Shown piece after piece: positions 53,179-61,914 of a DNA stretch of 64,000 nt. This stretch comes from Enterobacteriaceae bacterium (GTDB taxonomy: Bacteria > Pseudomonadota > Gammaproteobacteria > Enterobacterales > Enterobacteriaceae), in NCBI GenBank assembly GCA_902363335.1, contig CABIZV010000005.1, positions 308,176 through 372,175 of the forward strand. Reading direction: 5' to 3'. Both the position numbers and the translations under genes were made by a program. The notes under the pieces are model-generated. The model did not search any database, had not been told where the DNA came from, and saw only the letters and a program-made list of their open reading frames with translations. Positions within the stretch are counted from its first letter, which is position 1. Every line of letters begins with the position of its first letter.

Positions 53179-54117
53179 ATGAGCAGAAGAGTAGCCACAA
53201 TTACCTTAAACCCGGCCTATGATTTGGTAGGGTTTACGCCAGAAGTTGAACGCGGGGAAGTTAACCTCGTGCGCACCACCGGTCTGCATGCAGCCGGTAA
53301 AGGCATCAACGTGGCAAAAGTGCTGAAAGATTTAGGTATCGACGTCACCGTTGGCGGCTTCCTTGGCAAAGACAACCAGGACGGCTTTCAGCAACTGTTC
53401 AGCGAGCTTGGCATTGCCAACCGTTTCCAGGTGGTGCAGGGCCGTACCCGTATTAACGTTAAGCTGACTGAGAAAGATGGCGAAGTCACCGATTTCAACT
53501 TCTCCGGCTTTGAAGTGACGCCGGCGGACTGGGAGCGTTTTGTTAACGATTCTCTGAGCTGGTTAGGTCAGTTCGACATGGTGTGCGTGAGCGGCAGTCT
53601 GCCCGCGGGCGTCAGCCCTGAGGCGTTCACCGACTGGATGACGCGTCTGCGCAGCCAGTGCCCATGCATTATTTTCGACAGCAGCCGCGAGGCGCTGGTG
53701 GCGGGTCTTAAAGCCGCGCCATGGTTAGTGAAACCAAACCGTCGCGAGCTGGAAATCTGGGCAGGCCGTAAGCTGCCAGAAATGAAAGACGTGATTGATG
53801 CTGCCCACGCGCTGCGTGAGCAAGGTATTGCCCACGTGGTTATTTCACTCGGCGCTGAAGGCGCGCTGTGGGTGAATGCTTCCGGCGAGTGGATTGCTAA
53901 GCCGCCTTCAATGGAAGTCGTCAGCACGGTGGGTGCCGGGGATTCGATGGTCGGCGGTCTGATTTATGGTCTGCTGATGCGTGAATCCAGCGAGCATACG
54001 CTGCGTCTGGCAACGGCAGTCGCGGCGCTGGCAGTCAGCCAGAGCAACGTCGGCATTACCGACCGTACCCAGTTGGCCGCGATGATGGCGCGTGTCGACC
54101 TGAAACCTTTTAACTAA
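53179..54117 (+). CDS. fruK: 1-phosphofructokinase
   Basis: FruK phosphorylates fructose 1-phosphate to fructose 1,6-bisphosphate. PfkB-family motifs are GLHAAGKGINVAKVLKDLG near the N-terminus and the anion-hole/catalytic motif VGAGDSMVGGLIYG. The 312 residues equal E. coli. Its ATG follows the fruB stop codon directly, so translation is likely coupled. Confidence 0.97.
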   Translation: MSRRVATITLNPAYDLVGFTPEVERGEVNLVRTTGLHAAGKGINVAKVLKDLGIDVTVGGFLGKDNQDGFQQLFSELGIANRFQVVQGRTRINVKLTEKDGEVTDFNFSGFEVTPADWERFVNDSLSWLGQFDMVCVSGSLPAGVSPEAFTDWMTRLRSQCPCIIFDSSREALVAGLKAAPWLVKPNRRELEIWAGRKLPEMKDVIDAAHALREQGIAHVVISLGAEGALWVNASGEWIAKPPSMEVVSTVGAGDSMVGGLIYGLLMRESSEHTLRLATAVAALAVSQSNVGITDRTQLAAMMARVDLKPFN

Positions 54118-54132
54118 CAGCGGGAGAGGCGT

Positions 54133-55818
54133 ATGAAAACGCTGCTGATTATCGATGCCAAACTCGGACAGGCTCGCGCTTATATGGCGAAGACCCTGCT
54201 GGGAACAGCCGCGCAGAAAGCGCGCCTGGAGTTGATTGATAACCCAAATGACGCCGATCTGGCGATTGTGTTGGGATCCGCCCTGCCAGTTGATACTGCG
54301 CTGGTGGGCAAACAGGTTTACCTCGGCGACATCAACCGTGCGGTTGCGCACCCTGAACTGTTCCTGAGCGAAGCAAAATCACACGCTCTACCGTATGAAG
54401 CGCCTGCACAGGCTGAGCCAACGGCAACCGGCGCGGTGAAACGCATTGTTGCGGTCACCGCCTGTCCGACCGGCGTCGCGCACACCTTTATGGCGGCGGA
54501 AGCGATTGAAACCGAAGCCAAAAAACGCGGTCTGTGGGTGAAAGTTGAAACCCGTGGCTCCGTGGGTGCCGGTAACGCCATTACGCCAGAAGAAGTGGCG
54601 GAGGCGGATCTGGTGATTGTGGCGGCGGATATTGAAGTGGATCTGGCGAAATTCGCCGGGAAGCCGATGTACCGCACGACAACCGGTCTGGCGCTGAAGA
54701 AAACCGCGCAGGAACTGGATAAAGCGATGGTTGAGGCGAAGCCGTATCAACCCGTTGGTCAGAAATCACCGGCCGACAGCGCGAAGAAAGAGAGCGGCGG
54801 CGGGGCGTATCGTCACCTGCTGACCGGCGTGTCTTACATGCTGCCGATGGTGGTAGCGGGCGGTCTGTGTATCGCGCTTTCCTTCGCATTCGGCATTAAA
54901 GCCTTTGAAGTCAAAGGCACGCTGGCAGCGGCGCTGATGCAGATTGGCGGCGGTTCAGCCTTTGCCCTGATGGTTCCTGTACTGGCGGGCTTCATTGCCT
55001 TCTCCATTGCTGACCGCCCGGGTCTGACACCGGGTCTGATTGGCGGTATGTTGGCCGTAAGCGGCGGTTCCGGCTTTATCGGCGGTATCATCGCAGGCTT
55101 CCTTGCCGGCTACGTGGCGAAACTTATCAGCACCAAGCTGAAGCTGCCGCCAAGCATGGAAGCGCTCAAGCCGATCCTGATTATCCCGCTGGTTTCCAGC
55201 CTGATTGTCGGTCTGGCGATGATTTACCTCATCGGTACGCCGGTTGCGGCACTGCTGAACTGGCTGACTCACTGGCTGCAAACCATGGGCACCGCCAATG
55301 CGGTACTGCTGGGTGCAATTCTCGGTGCGATGATGTGTACCGATATGGGTGGTCCGGTAAACAAAGCGGCATACGCCTTCGGCGTGGGTCTGCTGAGTAC
55401 CCAAACCTACGCGCCGATGGCGGCGATTATGGCGGCGGGTATGGTGCCACCGCTGGCGATGGGTATTGCCACGCTGGTTGCGCGTAACAAGTTCGATAAA
55501 GGTCAACGTGAAGGCGGTAAAGCGGCGCTGGTTCTGGGTCTGTGCTTTATCTCTGAAGGGGCGATTCCATTCGCGGCGCGTGACCCGATGCGTGTCCTGC
55601 CATGTTGTATCGTCGGCGGCGCAGTGACCGGGGCTATCTCAATGGCGGTTGGCGCGAAACTGATGGCACCGCACGGTGGTTTGTTCGTCCTGCTGATCCC
55701 AGGGGCAATTACGCCGGTACTGGGTTACCTGGTGGCGATTGTGGCTGGTACGCTGGTTGCCGGTTTGGCTTACGCCGTGCTGAAACGTCCAGAAGCTGAA
55801 GTGGTTGCGAAAGCATAA
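54133..55818 (+). CDS. fruA: Fructose PTS permease IIB'BC FruA
   Basis: FruA imports fructose and phosphorylates it at C1. Domains in order are a degenerate IIB' (about 1-100), the active IIB with phospho-Cys in VAVTACPTGVAHTFMAAEAIE (about 105-200), an Ala/Lys linker, and the IIC membrane domain (about 225-555) with a Gly-rich FIGGIIAGFLAGY segment and the GAIPFAARDPMR motif. Length 561 versus 563 in E. coli. Confidence 0.97.
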   Translation: MKTLLIIDAKLGQARAYMAKTLLGTAAQKARLELIDNPNDADLAIVLGSALPVDTALVGKQVYLGDINRAVAHPELFLSEAKSHALPYEAPAQAEPTATGAVKRIVAVTACPTGVAHTFMAAEAIETEAKKRGLWVKVETRGSVGAGNAITPEEVAEADLVIVAADIEVDLAKFAGKPMYRTTTGLALKKTAQELDKAMVEAKPYQPVGQKSPADSAKKESGGGAYRHLLTGVSYMLPMVVAGGLCIALSFAFGIKAFEVKGTLAAALMQIGGGSAFALMVPVLAGFIAFSIADRPGLTPGLIGGMLAVSGGSGFIGGIIAGFLAGYVAKLISTKLKLPPSMEALKPILIIPLVSSLIVGLAMIYLIGTPVAALLNWLTHWLQTMGTANAVLLGAILGAMMCTDMGGPVNKAAYAFGVGLLSTQTYAPMAAIMAAGMVPPLAMGIATLVARNKFDKGQREGGKAALVLGLCFISEGAIPFAARDPMRVLPCCIVGGAVTGAISMAVGAKLMAPHGGLFVLLIPGAITPVLGYLVAIVAGTLVAGLAYAVLKRPEAEVVAKA

Positions 55819-55831
55819 GCTTTGCTGCCAA

Positions 55832-55864
55832 CAAAAAAGGGCCGATGATTCGGCCCTTTTTTTA
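55832..55864 (+). terminator. fruBKA terminator
   Basis: AAGGGCCGA and TCGGCCCTT arms with a short TGAT loop are followed by a T-run. Confidence 0.92.
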
Positions 55865-55888
55865 TGTGCTGGAATAAGTTGAAACCGT

Positions 55889-56018
55889 GTAGGCCGGATA
55901 AGGCGAAGCCGCCATCAGGCACAATCGCGGCAAATTGCCGGATGGCGGCTTCGCCTTATCCGGCCTACACCCAATACGTGATTATGTAGCCACGGTAAGG
56001 CGTAGCCGCCACCGGGCA
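55889..56018. repeat. BIME: three REP elements between fruA and nfo
   Basis: Units are GTAGGCCGGATAAGGCGAAG (55889-55921), its inverted partner TGCCGGATGGCGGCTTCGCC (55936-55968), and a diverged GTAGCCACGGTAAGGCGTAG unit (55985-56018) that reaches the nfo stop codon. Confidence 0.88.
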
Positions 56019-56019
56019 A

Positions 56020-56877
56020 TTATGCCGCAGCAGACTCCGTCTGCTGCGCCTTCAGCCACGTAATCTCTTCCGCCCAGATATCCGGGTTAACGGTTTCTAA
56101 TACCAGCGGGATACCGTCAAAACGATTGTCCTGCATAATCCAGCGGAAGGCGTCATGACCAATATTGCCTTCTCCCAGACTGTGGTGACGGTCAACGCGA
56201 CTGCCGAACGCGCTTTTGGCGTCGTTCAGGTGCATACCGCGTAAATATTTATAGCCCACGATGCGCTCAAATTCAGCAAACGTCTCGGCGCAAGCTTCGG
56301 TGGTGCGTAGGTCATAACCCGCGGCAAATGCATGGCAGGTGTCGATACACACGCCAACGCGGGATTTATCCTCTACGCCGTCGATAATCGCGGCCAGATG
56401 CTCAAACTTAAAGCCCAGATTGCTGCCTTGCCCGGCGGTATTCTCAATCACTGCCGTCACGCCTTCGGTTTGCGCCAGGGCGATGTTGATAGACTCGGCA
56501 ATGCGTGCCAGGCACTTGTCTTCTTCAATCTGTAACAAGTGACTGCCCGGGTGGAAGTTCAGCAACGTCAGCCCGAGTTGCTGACACCGCATCAGCTCGT
56601 CAAGAAAGGCCTCGCGCGATTTTTCCAGCGCCTCTTGCACCGGGTGGCCTAAGTTAATCAGGTAGCTGTCATGGGGGAGAATTTGTGCCGGAGTGTAGTG
56701 ATACTTTTCACATGCGGCTTTGAAATCGTCGATGATTTCAGTGGTTAGCGGTGCCGCGCGCCACTGGCGCTGGTTTTTGGTGAACAGGGCGAATGCGGTC
56801 GCTTCGATTTCTGCGGCTCGAATAGCGGCGTTAGCCAGACCGCCGGCGGCGCTTACGTGCGCTCCAATGTATTTCAT
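56020..56877 (-). CDS. nfo: Endonuclease IV (AP endonuclease)
   Basis: Nfo cleaves DNA at abasic sites and oxidised 3' ends using three zinc ions; in E. coli it is part of the SoxRS regulon. The N-terminus MKYIGAHVSAAGGLANAAIRA, the VIENTAGQGSNLG motif with its zinc-ligand Glu, GVCIDTCHAFAAGYD, HLNDAKSAFGSRVDRHHSLGEG and PLVLETVN cover the metal ligands. The 285 residues equal E. coli. Confidence 0.97.
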   Translation of the reverse strand: MKYIGAHVSAAGGLANAAIRAAEIEATAFALFTKNQRQWRAAPLTTEIIDDFKAACEKYHYTPAQILPHDSYLINLGHPVQEALEKSREAFLDELMRCQQLGLTLLNFHPGSHLLQIEEDKCLARIAESINIALAQTEGVTAVIENTAGQGSNLGFKFEHLAAIIDGVEDKSRVGVCIDTCHAFAAGYDLRTTEACAETFAEFERIVGYKYLRGMHLNDAKSAFGSRVDRHHSLGEGNIGHDAFRWIMQDNRFDGIPLVLETVNPDIWAEEITWLKAQQTESAAA

Positions 56878-56943
56878 ATAGTTAAACCCGCCATACTCAA
56901 AAAGGGAGAGTATAGCGGGTTGGTGTTGCTGAGTCGTGTTCCT

Positions 56944-57996
56944 TTATGCCATCAAGGAGTGGATACCCACGTTAATCGCGGCACCGCCGACAATCAGCCA
57001 GATGAACAGCACCAGCGCCATCAGCAGCGGTTTGGCACCCGCTTTCTTCAGCGCGCTGATATGGGTGGTCACCCCGAGCGCTGCCATTGCCATTGCCAGC
57101 AGGATGGTATCGAGCGTAATCAACATCTGTACCACGCTTTGTGGCAACAGGTGGAACGAGTTAAAGATAGCCACCACGATAAACAGAATCGCAAACCATG
57201 GAATGGTGATTTTGCTTTTCTGCTCACTGTTCGCCGGGGCCAGCTGTTTAACGCGTGCCGCCATAAACAGCAGGAACGGTGCCAGCATCATGACGCGCAG
57301 CATTTTGGCAATCACCGCCGCGTTTTCAGCCTCTGGCGTAATCGCATGACCGGCTGCGACCACCTGCGCCACTTCATGCATGGTTGAGCCGATATAAATG
57401 CCGTAGGTTTCCGGGCTAAACCAGTGCGCCAGCAGCGGGTACATGGCAGGGTAGAGGAAAATCGCCAGCGTACCGAAAATGACCACCGTTGCCACCGCTA
57501 CCGTGACCTTACTGGCCTCGGCTTTCACGACGGGTTCCGTCGCCAGTATCGCCGCCGCCCCGCAAATGCTGCTCCCGGCACCAATCAGCCAACTGGTGTG
57601 TTTATCCAGCCCGAAGACTTTCTGCCCCAGCCAGCAGGCGATGAAGAACGTACTGGTCAACGTCAGAACGTCAATGACGATGCCGCTGACGCCAACGTCA
57701 GCAATCTGGGCAAAGGTCAGACGAAAGCCGTAGAGGATGATCCCCAGTCTTAATAAATGCTGCTTGGCAAAAACCACCCCGCCGTCGCAGGACTTCCACA
57801 ATCTGGGATACACCGTGTTACCGATGACCATCCCGAACAAAATAGCCAGCGTCAGCGCGCTCATCCCCGCACCGGCAATCGCCGGTACGCTGCCTGCCCA
57901 TACCGCCGCGCCGGTAATCACTGCGGTGAGCGCGAGCCCAGGAATAAAGTGTTTGATACTACGATGATGATGCGTCTGTAAGGTGACTTGTGTCAT
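56944..57996 (-). CDS. yeiH: YeiH, UPF0324 membrane protein
   Basis: YeiH is a 350-residue inner-membrane protein with about 10 helices and no settled transport function to my knowledge; members have been linked to sulfur compounds such as sulfite. Conserved segments are GNTVYPRLWKSCDGGVVFAKQHLLRLGIILYGFRLT, GAGSSICGAAAILATEPV and STMHEVAQVVAAGHA. It is divergent from yeiE, whose product probably regulates it. Confidence 0.93.
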   Translation of the reverse strand: MTQVTLQTHHHRSIKHFIPGLALTAVITGAAVWAGSVPAIAGAGMSALTLAILFGMVIGNTVYPRLWKSCDGGVVFAKQHLLRLGIILYGFRLTFAQIADVGVSGIVIDVLTLTSTFFIACWLGQKVFGLDKHTSWLIGAGSSICGAAAILATEPVVKAEASKVTVAVATVVIFGTLAIFLYPAMYPLLAHWFSPETYGIYIGSTMHEVAQVVAAGHAITPEAENAAVIAKMLRVMMLAPFLLFMAARVKQLAPANSEQKSKITIPWFAILFIVVAIFNSFHLLPQSVVQMLITLDTILLAMAMAALGVTTHISALKKAGAKPLLMALVLFIWLIVGGAAINVGIHSLMA

Positions 57997-58053
57997 AACC
58001 TTCTCCTTTGTCTGGCTAAAAGGTTACGCCTGACTGGCTTAAAGATAAAATTG

Positions 58054-58069
58054 ATTATATATTTATAAT
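58054..58069. promoter_or_regulatory. LysR-type palindrome between yeiH and yeiE
   Basis: ATTATA-TATT-TATAAT sits inside a longer imperfect A/T-rich palindrome and fits the T-N11-A design of LysR-family operators. It is midway between the two divergent genes. Confidence 0.6.
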
Positions 58070-58114
58070 TAATCGTAATAACTGGTAAGGGCGGCTCTGA
58101 CGGGCTGAAGAGAT

Positions 58115-58981
58115 ATGCATATCACGCTGCGGCAGTTAGAAGTTTTTGCTGAGGTACTCAAAAGCGGCTCCACCACGCAGGCCTCGCAGATGCTGGCGCT
58201 GTCACAATCGGCGGTCAGTGCGGCGTTGACCGATCTGGAAGGTCAACTCGGCGTGCTGATGTTTGACCGGGTGGGCAAACGGCTGGTGGTGAACGAGCAT
58301 GGGCGCTTGTTGTACCCGCGTGCGCTGGCGTTGCTGGAGCAGGCGGGGGAGATAGAACAACTGTTCCGTGAAGATAACGGGGCTATCCGCGTTTACGCCA
58401 GTAGCACCATCGGCAACTATATTCTGCCGGAAGTGATTGCGCGTTATCGTAAAGACTTTCCCACGCTACCTCTGGAGATGAGCGTCGGTAACAGCCAGGA
58501 TGTGATAAACGCGGTGGCAGATTTCCGCGTGGATATCGGGCTGATTGAAGGGCCGTGCCATTCGGCGGACATCATTGCCGAGCCGTGGCTTGACGATGAG
58601 CTGGTGGTGTTCAGTGCGCCCAATAGCACCTGGATTACCGGGGAGGCCACGCTGGAAATGCTGGCGCAAGCGCCGTGGATCCTGCGTGAAAAAGGGTCTG
58701 GCACACGCGAAATCGTCGACTACCTTTTGCTTTCCCATCTGCCGCAGTTCCAGATGGGCATGGAGCTTGGGAACTCGGAAGCGATTAAACATGCGGTGCG
58801 TCACGACTTAGGTATCAGTTGTTTATCCCGTCGTGTTATTGCTGAACAGCTTGAGGCCGGTTCGTTGGTAGAAGTGAGTATTCCCTTGCCGACGCTAAGC
58901 CGTACGCTCTGGCGGATCCATCATCGACAGAAGCATCTTTCTAACGCGCTACGGCGCTTTCTCCAGTACTGCGAACGTTAA
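58115..58981 (+). CDS. yeiE: LysR-family regulator YeiE
   Basis: YeiE is a LysR-type regulator that in E. coli and Salmonella has been tied to iron homeostasis, sulfite stress and motility. The helix-turn-helix reads QLEVFAEVLKSGSTTQASQMLALSQSAVSAALTDLEGQLG, and the effector domain starts near IRVYASSTIGNYILP. The 288 residues compare with 293 in E. coli. The last 41 bases overlap the end of the convergent small-membrane-protein gene. Confidence 0.94.
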   Translation: MHITLRQLEVFAEVLKSGSTTQASQMLALSQSAVSAALTDLEGQLGVLMFDRVGKRLVVNEHGRLLYPRALALLEQAGEIEQLFREDNGAIRVYASSTIGNYILPEVIARYRKDFPTLPLEMSVGNSQDVINAVADFRVDIGLIEGPCHSADIIAEPWLDDELVVFSAPNSTWITGEATLEMLAQAPWILREKGSGTREIVDYLLLSHLPQFQMGMELGNSEAIKHAVRHDLGISCLSRRVIAEQLEAGSLVEVSIPLPTLSRTLWRIHHRQKHLSNALRRFLQYCER

Positions 58982-59453
58982 GAAATCGCACGGGCGCCAG
59001 CCCGTGTTGTTCGCAAATTTTAGCCGTTCTGGCGTAATACCATGTTGCCGAGGGAAAAGGCTCCCAGCAGCGAATGTAGCGGTCGGCGCTGAAAAAGCTG
59101 AAATGCAGTACCAGTAGCAGCGTATTGACCACTAACACTAGCGACAGAGTGAACCAGACAATTGCGGTGGCGATGCGTGTTTTCACCTTTACTGACACTC
59201 GCTGGGGGCAATAAAGATGTAGGTTTCCCACAAGGCTTATCGATAGTAGCGCGGGGGCAAAACAGACAAAATTTGCTTTATACAGATTCTGTGACCAGAA
59301 ATCGGGCGCCGCGAAAAGGTGGAGCCGCAAGAAATAATCCCCCGCGAGATAGAATGCGTAAAGTGTCAGCAGCGGGAAAAATAGCGATAGGGTGAGATAA
59401 TCGCGCCAGCTCGGCGCTATCGAGGTGTGGGTTGAGACTTCCGATTTGCGCAT
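58941..59453 (-). CDS. Small membrane protein, second gene of pair (DUF1240-like)
   Basis: This 170-residue protein has three hydrophobic segments (about 18-42, 57-80 and 92-118) and a hydrophilic C-terminal tail with a Cys pair in CWEPFPSATWYYARTAKICEQHG. It resembles DUF1240-type enterobacterial membrane proteins, though I am unsure of the family. Its ATG lies 3 bases past the stop of the gene before it, and a GGGGAGGAA ribosome site sits inside that gene's end. Its last 41 bases overlap yeiE tail to tail. Function unknown. Confidence 0.75.
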   Translation of the reverse strand: MRKSEVSTHTSIAPSWRDYLTLSLFFPLLTLYAFYLAGDYFLRLHLFAAPDFWSQNLYKANFVCFAPALLSISLVGNLHLYCPQRVSVKVKTRIATAIVWFTLSLVLVVNTLLLVLHFSFFSADRYIRCWEPFPSATWYYARTAKICEQHGLAPVRFLNVRSTGESAVAR

Positions 59454-59456
59454 CGA

Positions 59457-59936
59457 CTATTCCTCCCCTTCGGCGTGAGATGGTCGGGCAATGGTGAAGC
59501 CAAAATGCTGGCACCAGTCACTATCCTTAACATACAGATAGGTTTTTCCGTGACCGCCCTGTGCGTAGCAAAGTCCAGATTGCGCGTTTTTGTAATACGC
59601 GGCTGTCTGGTATCGCAGGTAGCAAACACCGAGAGACCAAAGGGGCGCTATTGCGATGAGCAGCAGAAATATCCCTTTAGCCGCACGTTCCCCCGCGCCG
59701 CTTACGTTAAGAAGAGAGGCGATGTGATCTACCGCCAGCGCCAGCCCAATAAAAAGCACGCCGGAAAGGAGGGCGAGCGAGTCGTCGGTCCAGTAGTCTG
59801 GCAGATGATACCAGTCGTCCAAAACCCACATCGTTTCAAATGTGCCGAAAATTATCAACATAATATAGATAATTAACGTCAATCCCGTTTCAAGTGACGA
59901 CATTCCATGTCGTTTTCGTTTGCTTTTATTGCTCAT
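59457..59936 (-). CDS. Small membrane protein, first gene of pair (DUF1240-like)
   Basis: This 159-residue protein has a basic N-terminus (MSNKSKRKRHG), three hydrophobic segments (about 14-38, 52-76 and 86-108) and a C-terminal tail with Cys spaced as in its neighbour: CYAQGGHGKTYLYVKDSDWCQHFGF. The shared layout suggests the two are diverged paralogs. The AAGGAGGATATC ribosome site is strong. The pair has no counterpart between yeiE and lysP in E. coli K-12. Function unknown. Confidence 0.75.
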   Translation of the reverse strand: MSNKSKRKRHGMSSLETGLTLIIYIMLIIFGTFETMWVLDDWYHLPDYWTDDSLALLSGVLFIGLALAVDHIASLLNVSGAGERAAKGIFLLLIAIAPLWSLGVCYLRYQTAAYYKNAQSGLCYAQGGHGKTYLYVKDSDWCQHFGFTIARPSHAEGEE

Positions 59937-60104
59937 TGCAGCAGATATCCTCCTTGAAAGTCCGCTCTATTTTGCGCGTTTACCAACCAATTAACGCGTG
60001 AAATTGTGCGAATGCTGGATTTGTACTTTACTAATAATCCAGGGCCAATCATGAAGCTCTCTTATAACTGCGCATTTCTGCCGTCAGATGCGCGTATCGT
60101 CTGC

Positions 60105-60110
60105 TACAAT
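60105..60110 (+). promoter_or_regulatory. Possible lysP -10 element
   Basis: TACAAT is 35 bp upstream of the lysP ATG. No good -35 is seen, which fits the known dependence of lysP on the activator ArgP. No ArgP site could be assigned. Confidence 0.4.
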
Positions 60111-60144
60111 CGCGCCTCATTTTTTGGATGGATAGCATTTTCAC

Positions 60145-61614
60145 ATGGGTTCCGAATCAAAAACCACACAAGCGCCCGCGTTACGTCGCGAACTCAAGGC
60201 GCGTCACCTGACGATGATCGCCATCGGTGGCTCCATCGGTACAGGTCTCTTTGTTGCATCTGGTGCAACCATTTCTGCGGCGGGTCCTGGCGGCGCGCTG
60301 TTTTCCTATATTCTGATTGGCCTGATGGTGTACTTCCTGATGACCAGTCTCGGCGAACTGGCGGCATACATGCCGGTTTCCGGTTCGTTCTCCACCTACG
60401 GCCAGAACTACGTTGAAGAAGGTTTTGGTTTCGCGCTGGGCTGGAACTACTGGTACAACTGGGCGGTGACTATCGCCGTTGACCTTGTCGCCGCACAGCT
60501 GGTGATGAGCTGGTGGTTCCCGGACACGCCGGGCTGGATCTGGAGCGCGCTGTTCCTGTGCGTGATTTTCCTGCTGAACTACATCTCGGTTAAAGGCTTC
60601 GGTGAAGCGGAATACTGGTTCTCGCTGATTAAAGTGACCACCGTCATCATCTTTATCATCGTTGGCGTAATGATGATCCTCGGTATCTTCAAAGGGGCGC
60701 AGCCGGTTGGGTGGAGCAACTGGACTACCGGTGATGCACCATTTGCGGGCGGTTTTTCCGCGATGATTGGCGTGGCGATGATTGTCGGATTCTCCTTCCA
60801 GGGGACTGAACTTATCGGTATCGCGGCGGGTGAATCTGAAGATCCCGAGAAGAACATTCCGCGCGCGGTGCGTCAGGTGTTCTGGCGTATCCTGCTGTTC
60901 TATGTGTTCGCGATCCTGATTATCAGCCTGATTATCCCGTATACCGATCCAAGCTTGCTGCGTAACGACGTGAAAGATATTTCCGTCAGTCCGTTCACCC
61001 TGGTCTTCCAGCATGCGGGTCTACTGTCTGCGGCAGCGGTGATGAACGCGGTTATTCTGACGGCCGTGCTGTCGGCGGGTAACTCCGGGATGTACGCATC
61101 TACCCGTATGCTCTACACCCTGGCGTGTGACGGAAAAGCGCCGCGTATTTTCGCTAAGCTGTCTCGCGGTGGCGTACCGCGTAATGCACTGTATGCTACG
61201 ACGGTAATCGCGGGTCTGTGCTTCCTGACCTCTATGTTTGGCAACCAGACGGTTTACCTGTGGCTGCTCAATACCTCAGGCATGACCGGCTTTATTGCCT
61301 GGTTGGGGATTGCGATTAGCCATTATCGTTTCCGTCGCGGTTACGTGATGCAGGGCAATGACATTAACGATCTGCCGTACCGTTCCGGGTTCTTCCCGCT
61401 GGGGCCAATTTTCGCCTTCGTGCTGTGCCTGATTATCACCCTGGGCCAGAACTATGAAGCGTTCCTGTCAGATACCATCGACTGGGGCGGCGTAGCGGCG
61501 ACCTATATTGGTATTCCGCTGTTCCTGATTATCTGGTTTGGTTACAAATTTACCCGCGGCACGCACTTCGTTCGCTATAGCGAAATGCACTTCCCAGGGC
61601 GCTTTAAGCAATAA
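60145..61614 (+). CDS. lysP: Lysine-specific permease LysP
   Basis: LysP is a 12-helix APC-family lysine:H+ symporter and a co-sensor that inhibits CadC in the acid response. The protein starts MGSESKTTQAPALRRELKARHLTMIAIGGSIGTGLFVASG, matching E. coli. Conserved segments include GSFSTYGQNYVEEGFGFALGWNYWYNWA and FQGTELIGIAAGESEDPEKNIPRAVRQVFWR. The 489 residues equal E. coli. A terminator follows. Confidence 0.97.
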   Translation: MGSESKTTQAPALRRELKARHLTMIAIGGSIGTGLFVASGATISAAGPGGALFSYILIGLMVYFLMTSLGELAAYMPVSGSFSTYGQNYVEEGFGFALGWNYWYNWAVTIAVDLVAAQLVMSWWFPDTPGWIWSALFLCVIFLLNYISVKGFGEAEYWFSLIKVTTVIIFIIVGVMMILGIFKGAQPVGWSNWTTGDAPFAGGFSAMIGVAMIVGFSFQGTELIGIAAGESEDPEKNIPRAVRQVFWRILLFYVFAILIISLIIPYTDPSLLRNDVKDISVSPFTLVFQHAGLLSAAAVMNAVILTAVLSAGNSGMYASTRMLYTLACDGKAPRIFAKLSRGGVPRNALYATTVIAGLCFLTSMFGNQTVYLWLLNTSGMTGFIAWLGIAISHYRFRRGYVMQGNDINDLPYRSGFFPLGPIFAFVLCLIITLGQNYEAFLSDTIDWGGVAATYIGIPLFLIIWFGYKFTRGTHFVRYSEMHFPGRFKQ

Positions 61615-61637
61615 TCGCTTCTGCGCCTCGCAACAGA

Positions 61638-61666
61638 AACCTCTCTTCGGAGAGGTTTTTTTTTGC
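61638..61666 (+). terminator. lysP terminator
   Basis: AACCTCTC TTCG GAGAGGTT with a stable TTCG tetraloop is followed by nine T. Confidence 0.93.
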
Positions 61667-61725
61667 CGCTTCGCAATGTCAGACGCAACTCTTTACGTCT
61701 TGACATAACTTTAAATAACCTTAAT

Positions 61726-61743
61726 TGATAATTGTTATCATTA
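61726..61743. promoter_or_regulatory. Fur box upstream of cirA
   Basis: TGATAATTGTTATCATTA is close to the Fur consensus GATAATGATAATCATTATC and nearly palindromic. It lies about 175 bp upstream of cirA, in the 300-bp lysP-cirA gap, which otherwise shows no gene. Confidence 0.85.
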
Positions 61744-61914
61744 CGTTTATCATCTTGTCCCATACAAATGGATGAAGCCACTTCCTCTCCTGACTGGATA
61801 ACAGGCTGAGGGGACTAGCCACATCTGCAAAAAACAGGCCGCCGGTCAGCGGCTTTAAAGTAGCACCTGTGAGTAAGACCCCTTTGTTTTGATTTAGTAT
61901 TCACCTCATGGAGA

